Of a DNA stretch of 64,000 bases, positions 26,971-36,421 are shown piece after piece (the stretch's first letter is position 1; each line of letters begins with the position of its first letter). This DNA comes from Planctomycetaceae bacterium (GTDB lineage: Bacteria; Planctomycetota; Planctomycetia; Planctomycetales; Planctomycetaceae), in contig PBSL01000006.1 in NCBI GenBank assembly GCA_002726205.1, positions 35,205-99,204 of the forward strand, written 5' to 3'. Position numbers and translations under genes: made by a program. The notes beneath the pieces were generated by a model, which worked only from the letters and a program-made list of their open reading frames with translations, did not search any database and had not been told where the DNA came from.

Positions 26971-28061
26971 GCGACACCTATTCAGCGGCCGTATTTCATG
27001 GCGCCGATTCGGGTTTCACTATCTCCACGGAGTCACTCGCGCCGGTGACCGACGGCGAAGTCCTGGTCGCGGTCACTGCCTGCTCGATCTGTGCCAGTGA
27101 TCTGCACACGATCTCGGGCCGCCGCTCCTGCTCTTGCCCTGCGATTCTCGGGCATGAGATCGTTGGTCGAATCGTCGCGATCGGAGGCACGGTCCGCGAC
27201 TGGCGCGGAGACCCACTGCAGATCGGCGATCGGCTTACCTGGTCAATTGCGGCATCTTGTGGAGGCTGCTTCTTCTGCATTCGCGGCATTCCGCAAAAAT
27301 GCGAACAACTGGCCAAGTACGGACACGCCCAAATCGATCAAAGAGCGCCGCTGGGAGGACTCGCCACCCACTGCCGCCTGCTGAAAGGCACGTCACTGTT
27401 TCGGCTCCCCGAGGGGTTGTCCGACCACGAAGCCGTCCCGGCCAACTGTTGCACGGCCACTTCGGTGGCTGCGATACGCACCGCCGGTGAGATTGACGAT
27501 GCCGTGGTACTGGTACTCGGTGCAGGTGCCCTGGGCCTGACGGTCGCCGAGTACGCCATTTACCAGAACGCCCGGCAGGTCATCGTCGCCGACGTGGACC
27601 CCTCGCGACTCGAGCGTGTCTCACTGATCCAGCGCTGCACGCCATTGCTGATCGATCCGGCCGACGATCCCACACGGATCCCCTCGCTGGTCACCCGACT
27701 GACAGAGCAGCGGGGAGTGGATCTTGCCGTCGAAGTCTCTGGTGCCCCCGCGGCGGTGAGCACGGCTCTCGCCTGCTGCCGAACCGGTGGCCGCATCATC
27801 CTTGTCGGCTCCGTCTTCAAGACATCACCGATAGAACTCGAGCCCGAGACAATCGTCCGCAGGATGCTCAGGATCGAGGGACTGCACAACTACCGCCCGG
27901 AAGACCTCGCCCGGGCACTCGAGTTTCTTGACGATCTGCCATCAACGTCGATCTCCCGTTCACTCGTTGGGACGAGTTTTTCGTTGACCGACATTGCCGC
28001 AGCCGTTGACTGTGCGAGTTCGCATCAGCACCTGCGAGTGGCCGTGTCGCCGCAGGAATAG
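26967..28061 (+). CDS. Zinc-binding alcohol dehydrogenase associated with phosphonate catabolism (HpnZ-proposed type)
   Basis: 364 residues. The MDR fold is clear: catalytic zinc Cys in [17 protein letters not shown], structural zinc Cys cluster [15 protein letters not shown], and Rossmann motif [17 protein letters not shown] followed by VADVDPSR. The tail [21 protein letters not shown] is typical of the dehydrogenase proposed as phosphonate-catabolism-associated in operons with phnW and Phn-HD. It may oxidise an alcohol or aldehyde product of the pathway, for instance handling acetaldehyde from PhnX (inference). It is the last gene of the operon. Confidence 0.88.
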   Translation: MSDTYSAAVFHGADSGFTISTESLAPVTDGEVLVAVTACSICASDLHTISGRRSCSCPAILGHEIVGRIVAIGGTVRDWRGDPLQIGDRLTWSIAASCGGCFFCIRGIPQKCEQLAKYGHAQIDQRAPLGGLATHCRLLKGTSLFRLPEGLSDHEAVPANCCTATSVAAIRTAGEIDDAVVLVLGAGALGLTVAEYAIYQNARQVIVADVDPSRLERVSLIQRCTPLLIDPADDPTRIPSLVTRLTEQRGVDLAVEVSGAPAAVSTALACCRTGGRIILVGSVFKTSPIELEPETIVRRMLRIEGLHNYRPEDLARALEFLDDLPSTSISRSLVGTSFSLTDIAAAVDCASSHQHLRVAVSPQE

Positions 28062-28106
28062 GCTCCAGTGGTTCCTCAGCTCGTCTCTCACACCAGGATC
28101 ACCGAC

Positions 28107-29963
28107 ATGCGGCTTGTCCACCTCGTCTCAGCAACCGCCGTGCTGATCATATGCCAGGGCCCGGCCAGCTCGGCTGAACCAGCCAAACGACCCAATTTCG
28201 TTTTCCTGGTTTCCGAGGACAACTCGCTGCACTACATGAAACTTTACGGGGCAAAACACGGCGAGACCCCCAGCATCGCCGCTCTGGCGCGCCACGGCCT
28301 GGTCTTCAATCACGCCTTCTCCTGCAGTCCCGTGTGTTCGGTGGCCCGATCCACACTGGCAACCGGGATCTTCGCCCCCCGCGGAGGATTTCAATATCAC
28401 CGCAAGATGCAACTCGCCCCGTTGCCGACGGGTGTCGTGCCCTGGTCGGCCGTTCTCAAGGACAACGGCTACTACACGACGAACCGGCGAAAGACCGACT
28501 ACAACTTCCAACACAGACTAAAACGTCTGTGGAACGAATCCTCGGCACGAGCTTCCTGGCGAAACCGGCTCCGCCCGGACATGCCCTTCTTTCACATGCA
28601 GTCTTTCGGGCAGTCACACGAAAGTTCCCTGCATTTTCCGACCCGTCAACTCAAGCAACCCACGACAGTCTCACCCAATGCGGTGGAATTGCCACCCTAT
28701 CATCCTGACACACCGACCTTCCGATACACCCACGCGCGTTATTTCGATCGCATCGGTGTCATCGACAAGCAAATCGGCCGGCTGGTGTCGCAACTCGAAT
28801 CTGACGGCCTGCTCGAAGACACGTTCATCTTCTACTTTGGTGATCACGGGGGCGTCCTGCCCCGCAGCAAGGGCTATGCCTACGAAAGCGGATTGCACGT
28901 ACCGATGGTTGTGCGGATCCCAGCCCATTTTTCCCATCTCGTTGATCACACTCCGGGCACACGACTGGACGGTTTTGTCAGTTTCGTTGATTTCGGCCCA
29001 ACCGTGCTCCACCTGGCAGGGCTGCCACTGCATCCTGCACTCGACGGACGCCCCTTCCTGGGCCGGGGCATCTCGGCCAAGGACCTTGCCGGCCGCGACG
29101 AGTCTTTCGGATATGCCGATCGCTTCGACGAGAAATATGACCTTGTCCGCAGCCTCCGCAAGGGCAGGTTCACCTACATTCGAAATTACCAGGCGTTCTA
29201 CCCTGATGGCCTGCAGAACAACTACCGCTACCGCATGCTCGCCTACCAGGAATGGCGACGCTTGTTCCGGACCGGAAAGCTGACTCCTGCCCAGCGTCAG
29301 TTCTTTCAGCGACGCCCCGCCGAACAACTCTTCGATGTTCAACGCGACCCTCACCAGGTCCACAACCTGGCCGCCGACCCGAAACACAAAGCCGACCTCC
29401 TCCGCTTACGACGACGACTCAGGGCCCAGGTTCTCAAGATCAACGACCTCAGCCTCTATCCCGAGAGCCGGCTTGTCAGTGAAATCCTCTCCGACCCCAC
29501 CGCTTTCGGACGGCGGCACCATGACGAGATGGTCGAATTGCACGACATCGCCGACCTCGCACTCGCGGCACCTCCGACCGCACTTGCCGCATTGGGAAAG
29601 CACCTGAAATCCGTCAACCCCTGGCACCGGTACTGGGCCTGCCTGACCTGTAGCGTGATCGGAGAGCCCGTTCGTCCCCTGGTCGGTCCTGTCACGGATC
29701 TGCTCTCAGACAAGCACCCGATGGTTCGGCTTCGCGCCGCCGAGTTTCTCGGCAGTCTCAAGACCGGCGATCCACTGCCGACGATCTACGACGTGCTGAA
29801 CACCGTATCCGATGAGGCTCAGCTCCTGCTGGCACTCAACACGGTCGTCTATCTCCGGGATCACAGGCAGGCCCGTTTCGATTCCGCACGCCTCAAGCTG
29901 AAATTCTCCGGGGGACAGGTCGCACGGCGACTCGAATACCTTTCCCGGACGTCGACGCCCTGA
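28107..29963 (+). CDS. Exported sulfatase-like protein with C-terminal HEAT-like repeats
   Basis: About 618 residues from ATG 28107 (signal peptide LVSATAVLIICQGPASSAEP). The alkaline-phosphatase-type sulfatase fold is clear: PNFVFLVSEDNSLHYMKLYG, TPSIAALARHGLVFNHAFS, and FYFGDHGGVLPRSKGYAYESGLHVP. The catalytic site reads PVCSVARSTLATG, so the formylglycine motif is C-S-V-A-R, with Val where C-x-P-x-R or C-x-A-x-R is expected. The last ~130 residues are helical HEAT-like repeats (ALAALGKHLKS, PVTDLLSDKHPMVRLRAAEF). It is possibly an N-sulfatase-like or a divergent hydrolase. Confidence 0.82.
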   Translation: MRLVHLVSATAVLIICQGPASSAEPAKRPNFVFLVSEDNSLHYMKLYGAKHGETPSIAALARHGLVFNHAFSCSPVCSVARSTLATGIFAPRGGFQYHRKMQLAPLPTGVVPWSAVLKDNGYYTTNRRKTDYNFQHRLKRLWNESSARASWRNRLRPDMPFFHMQSFGQSHESSLHFPTRQLKQPTTVSPNAVELPPYHPDTPTFRYTHARYFDRIGVIDKQIGRLVSQLESDGLLEDTFIFYFGDHGGVLPRSKGYAYESGLHVPMVVRIPAHFSHLVDHTPGTRLDGFVSFVDFGPTVLHLAGLPLHPALDGRPFLGRGISAKDLAGRDESFGYADRFDEKYDLVRSLRKGRFTYIRNYQAFYPDGLQNNYRYRMLAYQEWRRLFRTGKLTPAQRQFFQRRPAEQLFDVQRDPHQVHNLAADPKHKADLLRLRRRLRAQVLKINDLSLYPESRLVSEILSDPTAFGRRHHDEMVELHDIADLALAAPPTALAALGKHLKSVNPWHRYWACLTCSVIGEPVRPLVGPVTDLLSDKHPMVRLRAAEFLGSLKTGDPLPTIYDVLNTVSDEAQLLLALNTVVYLRDHRQARFDSARLKLKFSGGQVARRLEYLSRTSTP

Positions 29964-29993
29964 CCTTCCCCGGTCGGTGGCACCGCAACGCAT

Positions 29994-30917
29994 TCATTCG
30001 CTGCCGAGGCGGCGAATCTCTTGGCCGATTCGCTTGCAGACCGCTGCCACCTCCCCGAACCGGTCTCCATGCAGCATGAACCCGTGCAGGACTCCGTCCA
30101 CACGTTCCCGGATCACCGGCACTCCCGAGGCAATCAATCGGTCGGCATACGCTTCCCCTTCGTCTCGAAGCGTGTCGTACTCGGCGGTGACAACATAGGC
30201 CGGGGCCAACCCCTCCAGGGTCGCGGCACGTAACGGCGATGCATCAGGATCGGCCCCGTCATGTTCGCCCAGGTATTGCTCCCAGAACCAGCGCATCGAC
30301 TCACGGGTCAATCCATGCCCTTCGGAGAATTGCTGGTAGGATTCGGTGTCCAGGCTGCAATCGGTCACCGGATAGACCAGGACCTGGCAATCCACTTGCA
30401 CGTCGTCACGATCGCGGGCGCGAATTGCCACGACGGCGGCCAGGTTCCCCCCGGCACTATCACCGGCAACGCAGACGGCTCCGTCCACGCCCCATTCTTC
30501 TCGACAGCCGGATGCCCACACCAGGCCGTCGAGGCAATCGTCTACCGCAGCGGGAAACCTTGCCTCGGGCGCGAGTCGGTAATCCACGGACACAACCACC
30601 GCGTGCGCCGATCTTGCCAGTTGTCGACACGACCCGTCGTGAGAATCCAGATCTCCCAGGACCCAACCCCCTCCGTGGTAATAGACCACCAGGTTCAGGG
30701 GTTGATCGGTCTCGGATTCGGGCCGGTAAATCCTCGCACCAAGCGATCCGGCTCTACTGGGGAATTCCGTGTTGCTGACCTCCGCCACTGGAGGAACTGG
30801 TCCGATCGGGCCGACCAGACGCTGTCGAGCCTCTTCGGCCGAGATCGTCGACAGGGGTGGCAGGCCCAGCGCATCCAGTTCCTCGAGCAGGCGAACCGAT
30901 TCGGGGAGCAACGTCAT
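29994..30917 (-). CDS. Alpha/beta hydrolase of the hormone-sensitive-lipase family
   Basis: 307 residues, a usual length, with no signal peptide, so cytosolic. HSL-family motifs are complete: oxyanion loop YYHGGGWVLGD, VVSVDYRLAPEARFPAAVDDC, nucleophile GDSAGGNLAA, acid in TAEYDTLRDEG and His in GVLHGFMLHGD. Expected activity is hydrolysis of short-chain carboxylesters. GGAG precedes the ATG. It is convergent with the sulfatase (30 bp between stops) and divergent from the hydrolase at 31030. Confidence 0.92.
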   Translation of the reverse strand: MTLLPESVRLLEELDALGLPPLSTISAEEARQRLVGPIGPVPPVAEVSNTEFPSRAGSLGARIYRPESETDQPLNLVVYYHGGGWVLGDLDSHDGSCRQLARSAHAVVVSVDYRLAPEARFPAAVDDCLDGLVWASGCREEWGVDGAVCVAGDSAGGNLAAVVAIRARDRDDVQVDCQVLVYPVTDCSLDTESYQQFSEGHGLTRESMRWFWEQYLGEHDGADPDASPLRAATLEGLAPAYVVTAEYDTLRDEGEAYADRLIASGVPVIRERVDGVLHGFMLHGDRFGEVAAVCKRIGQEIRRLGSE

Positions 30918-31029
30918 AACAACCTTCTCCTACCCACGACGTGTCACACGACCGCGGAGATGCTTACATTCGAGTCAGACAATTTCACAGGATACCCATG
31001 TTGTGACGATCCGTCTTGCGGAACACCTG

Positions 31030-32118
31030 ATGTCGCCCCCCGTCCTATCGGCCTGTCGGCTGATCATGCTGACCGTCTTTGCTGCGACCTTGACGGCAGC
31101 CGGTCCCAAAGATCCTCAGCGGCCTCAATCACCCTCGGCGCGTTATCGTCAGCACCAGAACCTGATGATCGTTCGCGGCGCCCACGGCAAATCGCGTCCG
31201 GTGACATCACCGGCCGACTGGAAGGTGCGTCGCAAGCACGTCCTCGACGGAATGCAGCGTGTGATGGGGTCATTGCCAGGAAAACCCTTCCGCGTTCCGC
31301 TCGCGATGAAGGTGTTGGAAACCACGAGGATCGGACCGATCATCCGGCGCAAGATCACCTTCCGCAGTGACCCCTCCGGGCGCGTTGCCGCCTACCTCTT
31401 TCTCCCTCCCGGCACCAAACAGCCGGCCGTACTCTGTCTCCAGCAAACTCACCGGCCGGGCAAGGTCGAGGCGGCCGGAATCAGTGGCAATCCCGACCTG
31501 GCCTACGCATCGCATCTGGCCAAGAGGGGTTACGTCACACTGGCACCGGACTATCCCGGCTTTGGGGAATCGACTTACGACTTTGCTGCGCGCCACGGCT
31601 ACCACAGTGGAACGATGAAGGCGATCTGGGACAACATCCGAGCCGTCGATCTGCTGCAGACACTTCCCGAGGTCGATGGGGATCGTATCGGGGTCATCGG
31701 CCATTCCCTGGGTGGCCACAACGCGATGTTCACCGCCGCTTTCGACCAGCGGTTGCGGGTGATCGTCTCGAACTGCGGTTTCACTCGATTCCACAAAGAC
31801 GACGTCCCCTCCTGGACCGGACCGCGTTACATGCCGTTGATCAAGACAAGATTCGGCAACGATGCCGAGCGAGTGCCCTTCGATTTCCCCGAGATCATCG
31901 GCCTGTTTGCTCCTCGCCCCTTTCTCGCGATCGCCGCACGCAAGGATCGCGATTTCGACTTCACCGGCGTTGCCGATTCACTGGACGCGGCCCGACCGGT
32001 CTACAGGCTCTTCAAAGCGACCGCGCATCTGCAGGGCCATTTTCCAGACATCGGCCATTCCTTTCCGAAAACGGCCCGCGAAGTCGCCTACCGCTTTCTC
32101 GACAAGCACCTCAAGTGA
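31030..32118 (+). CDS. Exported alpha/beta hydrolase (dienelactone-hydrolase/acetyl-xylan-esterase-like)
   Basis: About 362 residues from ATG 31030; the frame is open far upstream but into the divergent gene, and only this start gives a signal peptide (LIMLTVFAATLTAAG). Motifs: FRSDPSGRVAAYLFLPPG, LAPDYPGFGEST, nucleophile GVIGHSLGGHNAMF, acid in AARKDRDFDF and His in GHSFP at the end. It belongs to a group of exported esterases that often sit with sulfatases in polysaccharide loci, so deacetylation or ester cleavage on glycans is plausible (inference). Confidence 0.82.
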   Translation: MSPPVLSACRLIMLTVFAATLTAAGPKDPQRPQSPSARYRQHQNLMIVRGAHGKSRPVTSPADWKVRRKHVLDGMQRVMGSLPGKPFRVPLAMKVLETTRIGPIIRRKITFRSDPSGRVAAYLFLPPGTKQPAVLCLQQTHRPGKVEAAGISGNPDLAYASHLAKRGYVTLAPDYPGFGESTYDFAARHGYHSGTMKAIWDNIRAVDLLQTLPEVDGDRIGVIGHSLGGHNAMFTAAFDQRLRVIVSNCGFTRFHKDDVPSWTGPRYMPLIKTRFGNDAERVPFDFPEIIGLFAPRPFLAIAARKDRDFDFTGVADSLDAARPVYRLFKATAHLQGHFPDIGHSFPKTAREVAYRFLDKHLK

Positions 32119-32167
32119 CTCGCGCCCACCGATTACCGACGGCGTGACAATCGCCAGCGTTCCGGCT

Positions 32168-32173
32168 TAGAAT
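32168..32173 (+). promoter_or_regulatory. TAGAAT element, possible -10 of the Gfo/Idh - sulfatase - sialidase operon
   Basis: CTTAGAATCC lies 44 bp upstream of the ATG at 32218. It is one base from the recurrent TAGACT element. No good -35 is seen. Confidence 0.3.
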
Positions 32174-32217
32174 CCTCTAGCTAATCCCGGATGGTCTTCC
32201 CCGAGGAGTACACCGCG

Positions 32218-33519
32218 ATGCCGTCTTCCAATCGCCGCCAATTCCTGCAATCCACCACCGCCGGCACACTCTCGCTTGCTGCGTCAGCACAGGCTGTCGC
32301 CGGCTCGGCGGTTAGCCCGCTTCGTGTGGCACTGGTTGGCTGTGGTGGCCGGGGCACCTACCTGGCCGGTGTTTTTCAGTCGAATCCGCAAGTGACCCTG
32401 AGTTGGGTTTGCGATGTCGATACCGGTCGACTGGCGCGGGGCAAGCGTGCCGGCCGGGATCACACGCGAACCAGCAATGACATTCGCGAGGTGCTTCGCG
32501 ACGAAACATTGGATGCCGTTATCGTTGCCACTCCCGATCACTGGCATGCTCCGGCATCGATTCTGGCCTGCGAAGCGGGCAAACACGTCTACGTCGAAAA
32601 ACCCTGCTCACACAATATTCGTGAGGGCCGACTGCTTGTCGAATCGGCACACCGCAACAAGTGCATCGTGCAACACGGGACCCAGGTCCGCAGCACCACG
32701 ATGATGATCGACGCCGTCAAACTGCTCCGCAGCGGAATCATCGGAGACGTCAAGGTCAGCAAGGCCTGGAACATTCAGCGCCGCGGAAATATCGGAAAGG
32801 GAAAGCCCGGGACTCCCCCTTCGACGCTCGACTACAACAATTGGGTCGGCCCGGCCGAGATGATTCCCTACCAGGCCAACCGTGTTCACGGTGGCTGGCA
32901 CTGGTGGTATCACTTCGGCACCGGTGACATGGGCAATGATGGCGTACACGACATCGACTACGCTCGCTGGGGCCTGGGTGTCACCACTCACCCCTCGCTG
33001 ATCAGCGCCGCGGGAGGAAAATTCTTCTTCGATGATGACCAGCAGTTCCCCGACACCCAACAAGTCGCCTTTCAGTATCCCGGCAACGGAGGCGTCGAGG
33101 ACCAGAAGATGCTGATCTATGAACAACGACTCTGGTCGACCAATTATCCGCACAACGTCGACAGCGGAGTCGAGTTCTATGGGACTGCCGGGCAGATGTT
33201 TCTCAGCCGCCGTGGCAAGATTGCCGTCTACGGACCTCGCAACAAGCGAATCGACGTCAAGGTGGTCCCCGAGGAACAGAATGCAGAAAAACATGTTGCG
33301 AACTTTCTTCACTGTGTGCGAACTGGAACCACTCCCAACGCGGAAATCGAGATCGGGCACCTGACGACGTCACTTTGCCACCTGGGCAACATGGCCAACC
33401 GGTTGGGCCGCTCGTTCCGCTTCGACCCCCGGACCGAGCGAGTCATCGATGACAAGGACGCCGACGCCCTGGTCGCGCGGCGTTACCGTGAACACTGGGG
33501 CACACCAAGGGGAGCCTGA
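32218..33519 (+). CDS. Tat-exported Gfo/Idh/MocA oxidoreductase
   Basis: About 433 residues from ATG 32218, chosen over the ATG at 32191 because GAGGAG lies between the two, 9 nt before it. A Tat signal (NRRQFLQSTTAGTLSLAASA) precedes a Rossmann fold (VALVGCGGRGTYLAGVFQ), IVATPDHWHAPA, the catalytic-type Lys in YVEKPCSHN, and GNDGVHDIDYARWGLG. These exported NAD(P)-type proteins are thought to act on sugars, possibly carrying their cofactor through Tat. It overlaps the next sulfatase by one base (TGATG), so it is the first gene of a three-gene operon. Confidence 0.92.
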   Translation: MPSSNRRQFLQSTTAGTLSLAASAQAVAGSAVSPLRVALVGCGGRGTYLAGVFQSNPQVTLSWVCDVDTGRLARGKRAGRDHTRTSNDIREVLRDETLDAVIVATPDHWHAPASILACEAGKHVYVEKPCSHNIREGRLLVESAHRNKCIVQHGTQVRSTTMMIDAVKLLRSGIIGDVKVSKAWNIQRRGNIGKGKPGTPPSTLDYNNWVGPAEMIPYQANRVHGGWHWWYHFGTGDMGNDGVHDIDYARWGLGVTTHPSLISAAGGKFFFDDDQQFPDTQQVAFQYPGNGGVEDQKMLIYEQRLWSTNYPHNVDSGVEFYGTAGQMFLSRRGKIAVYGPRNKRIDVKVVPEEQNAEKHVANFLHCVRTGTTPNAEIEIGHLTTSLCHLGNMANRLGRSFRFDPRTERVIDDKDADALVARRYREHWGTPRGA

Positions 33520-35072
33520 TGCGTCGACTGTTCCTGTTCTGCCTGTTGATCCTGGTTTTGGCGCCGCACGCGGCGGTCAAGGCGGCCAAGGATCGTCCGA
33601 ACATCCTGCTGATCTACACCGACGACCAATCGCACCGAACGGTCGGCTGTTATCCGGAATCCTACGACTTTGTCCGGACTCCACACATCGACGCACTGGC
33701 CAAGCGAGGCGTGCGATTCACTCACGCCTATATCGGAACCTGGTGCCTGCCGTCACGCGCAACACTGCTCACCGGACACCACCCCTACGGTGTCAAGTCG
33801 CTGCGGATGGCCGGCAAGTACCCCGGCAGCACCTATGATCCGAAACAGTGCCCGTTCTGGCCCTCGGTGTTCCGCAAGAACGGTTACACCACTGCACAAA
33901 TCGGCAAATGGCATACCGGCACCGACACCGGATTCGGCCGCGATTGGGATTACCAGGTCGTGTGGAACCGCCCGCGGCATGTCGAGAACTCCGGCAACTA
34001 CTTCTACGACCAGTTGATCGAAATCAACGGTCAGAAGGCAAAGGTCGTCAAGGGATACTCAACCGACAACTACACTCGCTGGGCGCAGGAGTTCATCCGC
34101 GGCGCCAACCGACAACAGGACAAACCCTGGTACCTCTGGCTCTGCTACGGTGCCGTTCACGGCCCTTTCACCCCTGCCAAGCGGCACCTGGACCTTTACC
34201 CCAATCTCCGTGTTCCAACCCCGAAAGACATTTATCCGCCACGAGCGGGCAAGCCCGATTACATGCAGAAGATCCAGTACTGGGTCAAGGACGCCAACGG
34301 TCGCCCCGAAATGAAGGGCGGTCAATTCGGCGGCCAAACTGTTGCCGGGGCCCGTGGAATTCATGGCAACACGCTCTCGGACTGGGTACGCCAGTATCAT
34401 CAGGGCGTCCGCGGTCTCGACGAATCCGTGGGCACACTCATCGAAACCCTCAAGGCAAGCGGGCAACTCGAGAACACGCTGGTCGTCTTCACGTCCGACC
34501 AGGGGTTTGGCTGGGGTCAGCACGGGTTCTGCCGAAAGATCGCCCCCTACGACGGAACGATCCGTTCACCGTTGATCATCAGCATGCCGGGTACGATCCC
34601 CGAGGGCGCCGTCTGCCGGCACCCGGTCGGTGGTGTCGATCTGGTCCCGACCTTTTTCTCGTTCGCCGGCCTCGAATTGCCGTGGTCGATGCACGGTCAC
34701 GACCTCACGCCGCTGCTCAAGACACCCGGAGGCCGCTGGAACCACCCGACACTGGCAACCTACAACCAGCGCAAGTACGGGGCCGACACCGACACGATCC
34801 CACCCAACTCCTCGGCGATCGATCCCGGCGGTGTGCCCTGGTGGGTTTCGCTGGCCCGCGGACGATTCAAGTACATCCGGACCCTCGAAAAGGACCAGGT
34901 CGAGGAACTCTACGACCTCAAGAACGATCCCGACGAACTGCAGAACCTGGCCCTGGATCCCCGCCACGCCCGTCGACTGGCTCGCTTCCGCAGCGCGACC
35001 GTCGAGGAACTGAAGCGGACCCGTGCAGGAATGGTCAATAACCTGCCACCAGTCAAGCAGCTCCGGCGGTGA
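33519..35072 (+). CDS. Sulfatase (type I, formylglycine-dependent)
   Basis: 517 residues with a signal peptide (LFLFCLLILVLAPHAAVKA). Sulfatase motifs are complete: PNILLIYTDDQSHRTVGCY (metal Asp pair), catalytic WCLPSRATLLTG (canonical C-x-P-S-R), GKWHTGTDTGFG, and VVFTSDQGFGWGQHGF. It should be matured by a formylglycine-generating enzyme before export and remove sulfate from a glycan. Translation is coupled to the upstream Gfo/Idh gene by the TGATG overlap, and the sialidase gene follows after 22 bp. Confidence 0.95.
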   Translation: MRRLFLFCLLILVLAPHAAVKAAKDRPNILLIYTDDQSHRTVGCYPESYDFVRTPHIDALAKRGVRFTHAYIGTWCLPSRATLLTGHHPYGVKSLRMAGKYPGSTYDPKQCPFWPSVFRKNGYTTAQIGKWHTGTDTGFGRDWDYQVVWNRPRHVENSGNYFYDQLIEINGQKAKVVKGYSTDNYTRWAQEFIRGANRQQDKPWYLWLCYGAVHGPFTPAKRHLDLYPNLRVPTPKDIYPPRAGKPDYMQKIQYWVKDANGRPEMKGGQFGGQTVAGARGIHGNTLSDWVRQYHQGVRGLDESVGTLIETLKASGQLENTLVVFTSDQGFGWGQHGFCRKIAPYDGTIRSPLIISMPGTIPEGAVCRHPVGGVDLVPTFFSFAGLELPWSMHGHDLTPLLKTPGGRWNHPTLATYNQRKYGADTDTIPPNSSAIDPGGVPWWVSLARGRFKYIRTLEKDQVEELYDLKNDPDELQNLALDPRHARRLARFRSATVEELKRTRAGMVNNLPPVKQLRR

Positions 35073-35094
35073 CATTGCCAGGGGAGGATCACTG

Positions 35095-36336
35095 ATGACG
35101 CGTTTTCCGTTCCTCGTTGGCGGCTTGTTGCTGCCCGCGCTGGCGGTGCTGCACGCCGCCGACCCCGAGCCATTGCAGATCGACGCTACCGCCACTCTGA
35201 AGACCGCTCGCCTGGGAGCCGTCGACGTCCCCAACCGCGCCACACTCCTGGCGATGCATCGTGGCCAGTACATTCTGCACGCCGCCCGCGGCAAGTTGAC
35301 TCGTGTCCCGGTACACCGTGTCGTCCTGCCTCACGACAACGGCCTCAATCCTCAATCCACCCAGGTCGACCTGGGCCCCAACGATGTCGTCTACGTCCGC
35401 CAGCAGAACATACTCTGCACGTCCACCGACGGCGGACGGACCTGGACCGCTCGCCCGCTCACACTCCCTCCCGACATGACTCTCGGCCATCGCTGGAAGG
35501 TCCTTCGCGACGGAACCTTCCTGTCGGTGGGCTGTAAGGTTGGCAAGAATGTCCGCGAACCGGCCGTTGTCTGGGTCTCGACAGACAAGGGAACGACCTG
35601 GACGAAGCGCGCCGAAATCCCCTTGACGATGTCTTTACCGACCGGCCGACCCTATGCCGCCAGATACACGCACCGGGGACTGACCCGTCTCTCCGACGAC
35701 ACACTGCTGTGGGCCATCGACATCCGCGACGACCCGTTCACACTCGGTCACGGCCTGTTCTGCTGCCGCTCGATCGACGGCGGTCACACCTGGACCAAGC
35801 CGGCTCTCGTACACGACTGGGGATCCGAGGGAAGCGCCGCCCTGACCCGATCGGGGCGCGTCCTGGCGACACTGAGATACCAGCGCAAGCTTCACCCGAC
35901 CGATCCCCCCGATCTCGAAAAACGCAACGGCAGCATCTCCAAGGGCTGGCCGTGGAAGCATGTCTTCCTGATCGAATCCCGCGACCATGGACTGACCTGG
36001 AGCCGGCCTCGCCAATTGACGACGGTCTTCGGCCAGACATTCGGCTACCCCGCGGCACGCCGTGACGGCACGGTCGTGGTGATTCACGACACCCGGTACG
36101 GACCCGGACCGCCCGGCTCCCGTGCAATGATCAGCCACGATGAAGGGCGGACCTGGGAAGACGAGGTCTACTACCTGGATGTCTCGCGATTCAGCGGCAG
36201 CTACTCGGCCAGCGTTGTCCTCAAGGATGACACCCTCCTGACAATCAGCGGTTCGAGTCAGGCAGGAAACACGTGGGAGGCGGTCCAGAAGACGACCGAC
36301 TTTCACGCGATCCGCTGGAACCCGGGCAAGCCGTAG
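35095..36336 (+). CDS. Secreted sialidase-like six-bladed propeller (BNR/Asp-box protein)
   Basis: About 413 residues from ATG 35095 (GGGGAGG about 7 nt upstream; signal peptide FLVGGLLLPALAVLHAAD). At least five Asp-box turns recur at blade spacing: STDGGRTWTAR, STDKGTTWTKR, SIDGGHTWTKP, SRDHGLTWSRP and SHDEGRTWEDE. The fold is that of GH33 and related neuraminidase-like proteins. I cannot confirm the Arg triad or the FRIP motif, so the glycan bond is unknown. It is the last gene of the Gfo/Idh - sulfatase - sialidase operon. Confidence 0.87.
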   Translation: MTRFPFLVGGLLLPALAVLHAADPEPLQIDATATLKTARLGAVDVPNRATLLAMHRGQYILHAARGKLTRVPVHRVVLPHDNGLNPQSTQVDLGPNDVVYVRQQNILCTSTDGGRTWTARPLTLPPDMTLGHRWKVLRDGTFLSVGCKVGKNVREPAVVWVSTDKGTTWTKRAEIPLTMSLPTGRPYAARYTHRGLTRLSDDTLLWAIDIRDDPFTLGHGLFCCRSIDGGHTWTKPALVHDWGSEGSAALTRSGRVLATLRYQRKLHPTDPPDLEKRNGSISKGWPWKHVFLIESRDHGLTWSRPRQLTTVFGQTFGYPAARRDGTVVVIHDTRYGPGPPGSRAMISHDEGRTWEDEVYYLDVSRFSGSYSASVVLKDDTLLTISGSSQAGNTWEAVQKTTDFHAIRWNPGKP

Positions 36337-36339
36337 GCC

Positions 36340-36357
36340 GCAGCCGTTTCCGGCTGC
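36340..36357 (+). terminator. Short hairpin after the sialidase gene
   Basis: GCAGCCG-TTTC-CGGCTGC (7-bp stem, 4-nt loop) starts 3 nt after the stop codon and is followed by CACGTTTCG. It is a weak terminator candidate between convergent genes. Confidence 0.4.
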
Positions 36358-36421
36358 CACGTTTCGCACAGCGCACAGCCCGACCTGTCGCCATGGGCCC
36401 GAGCAACTGGGAATGTGTGCG

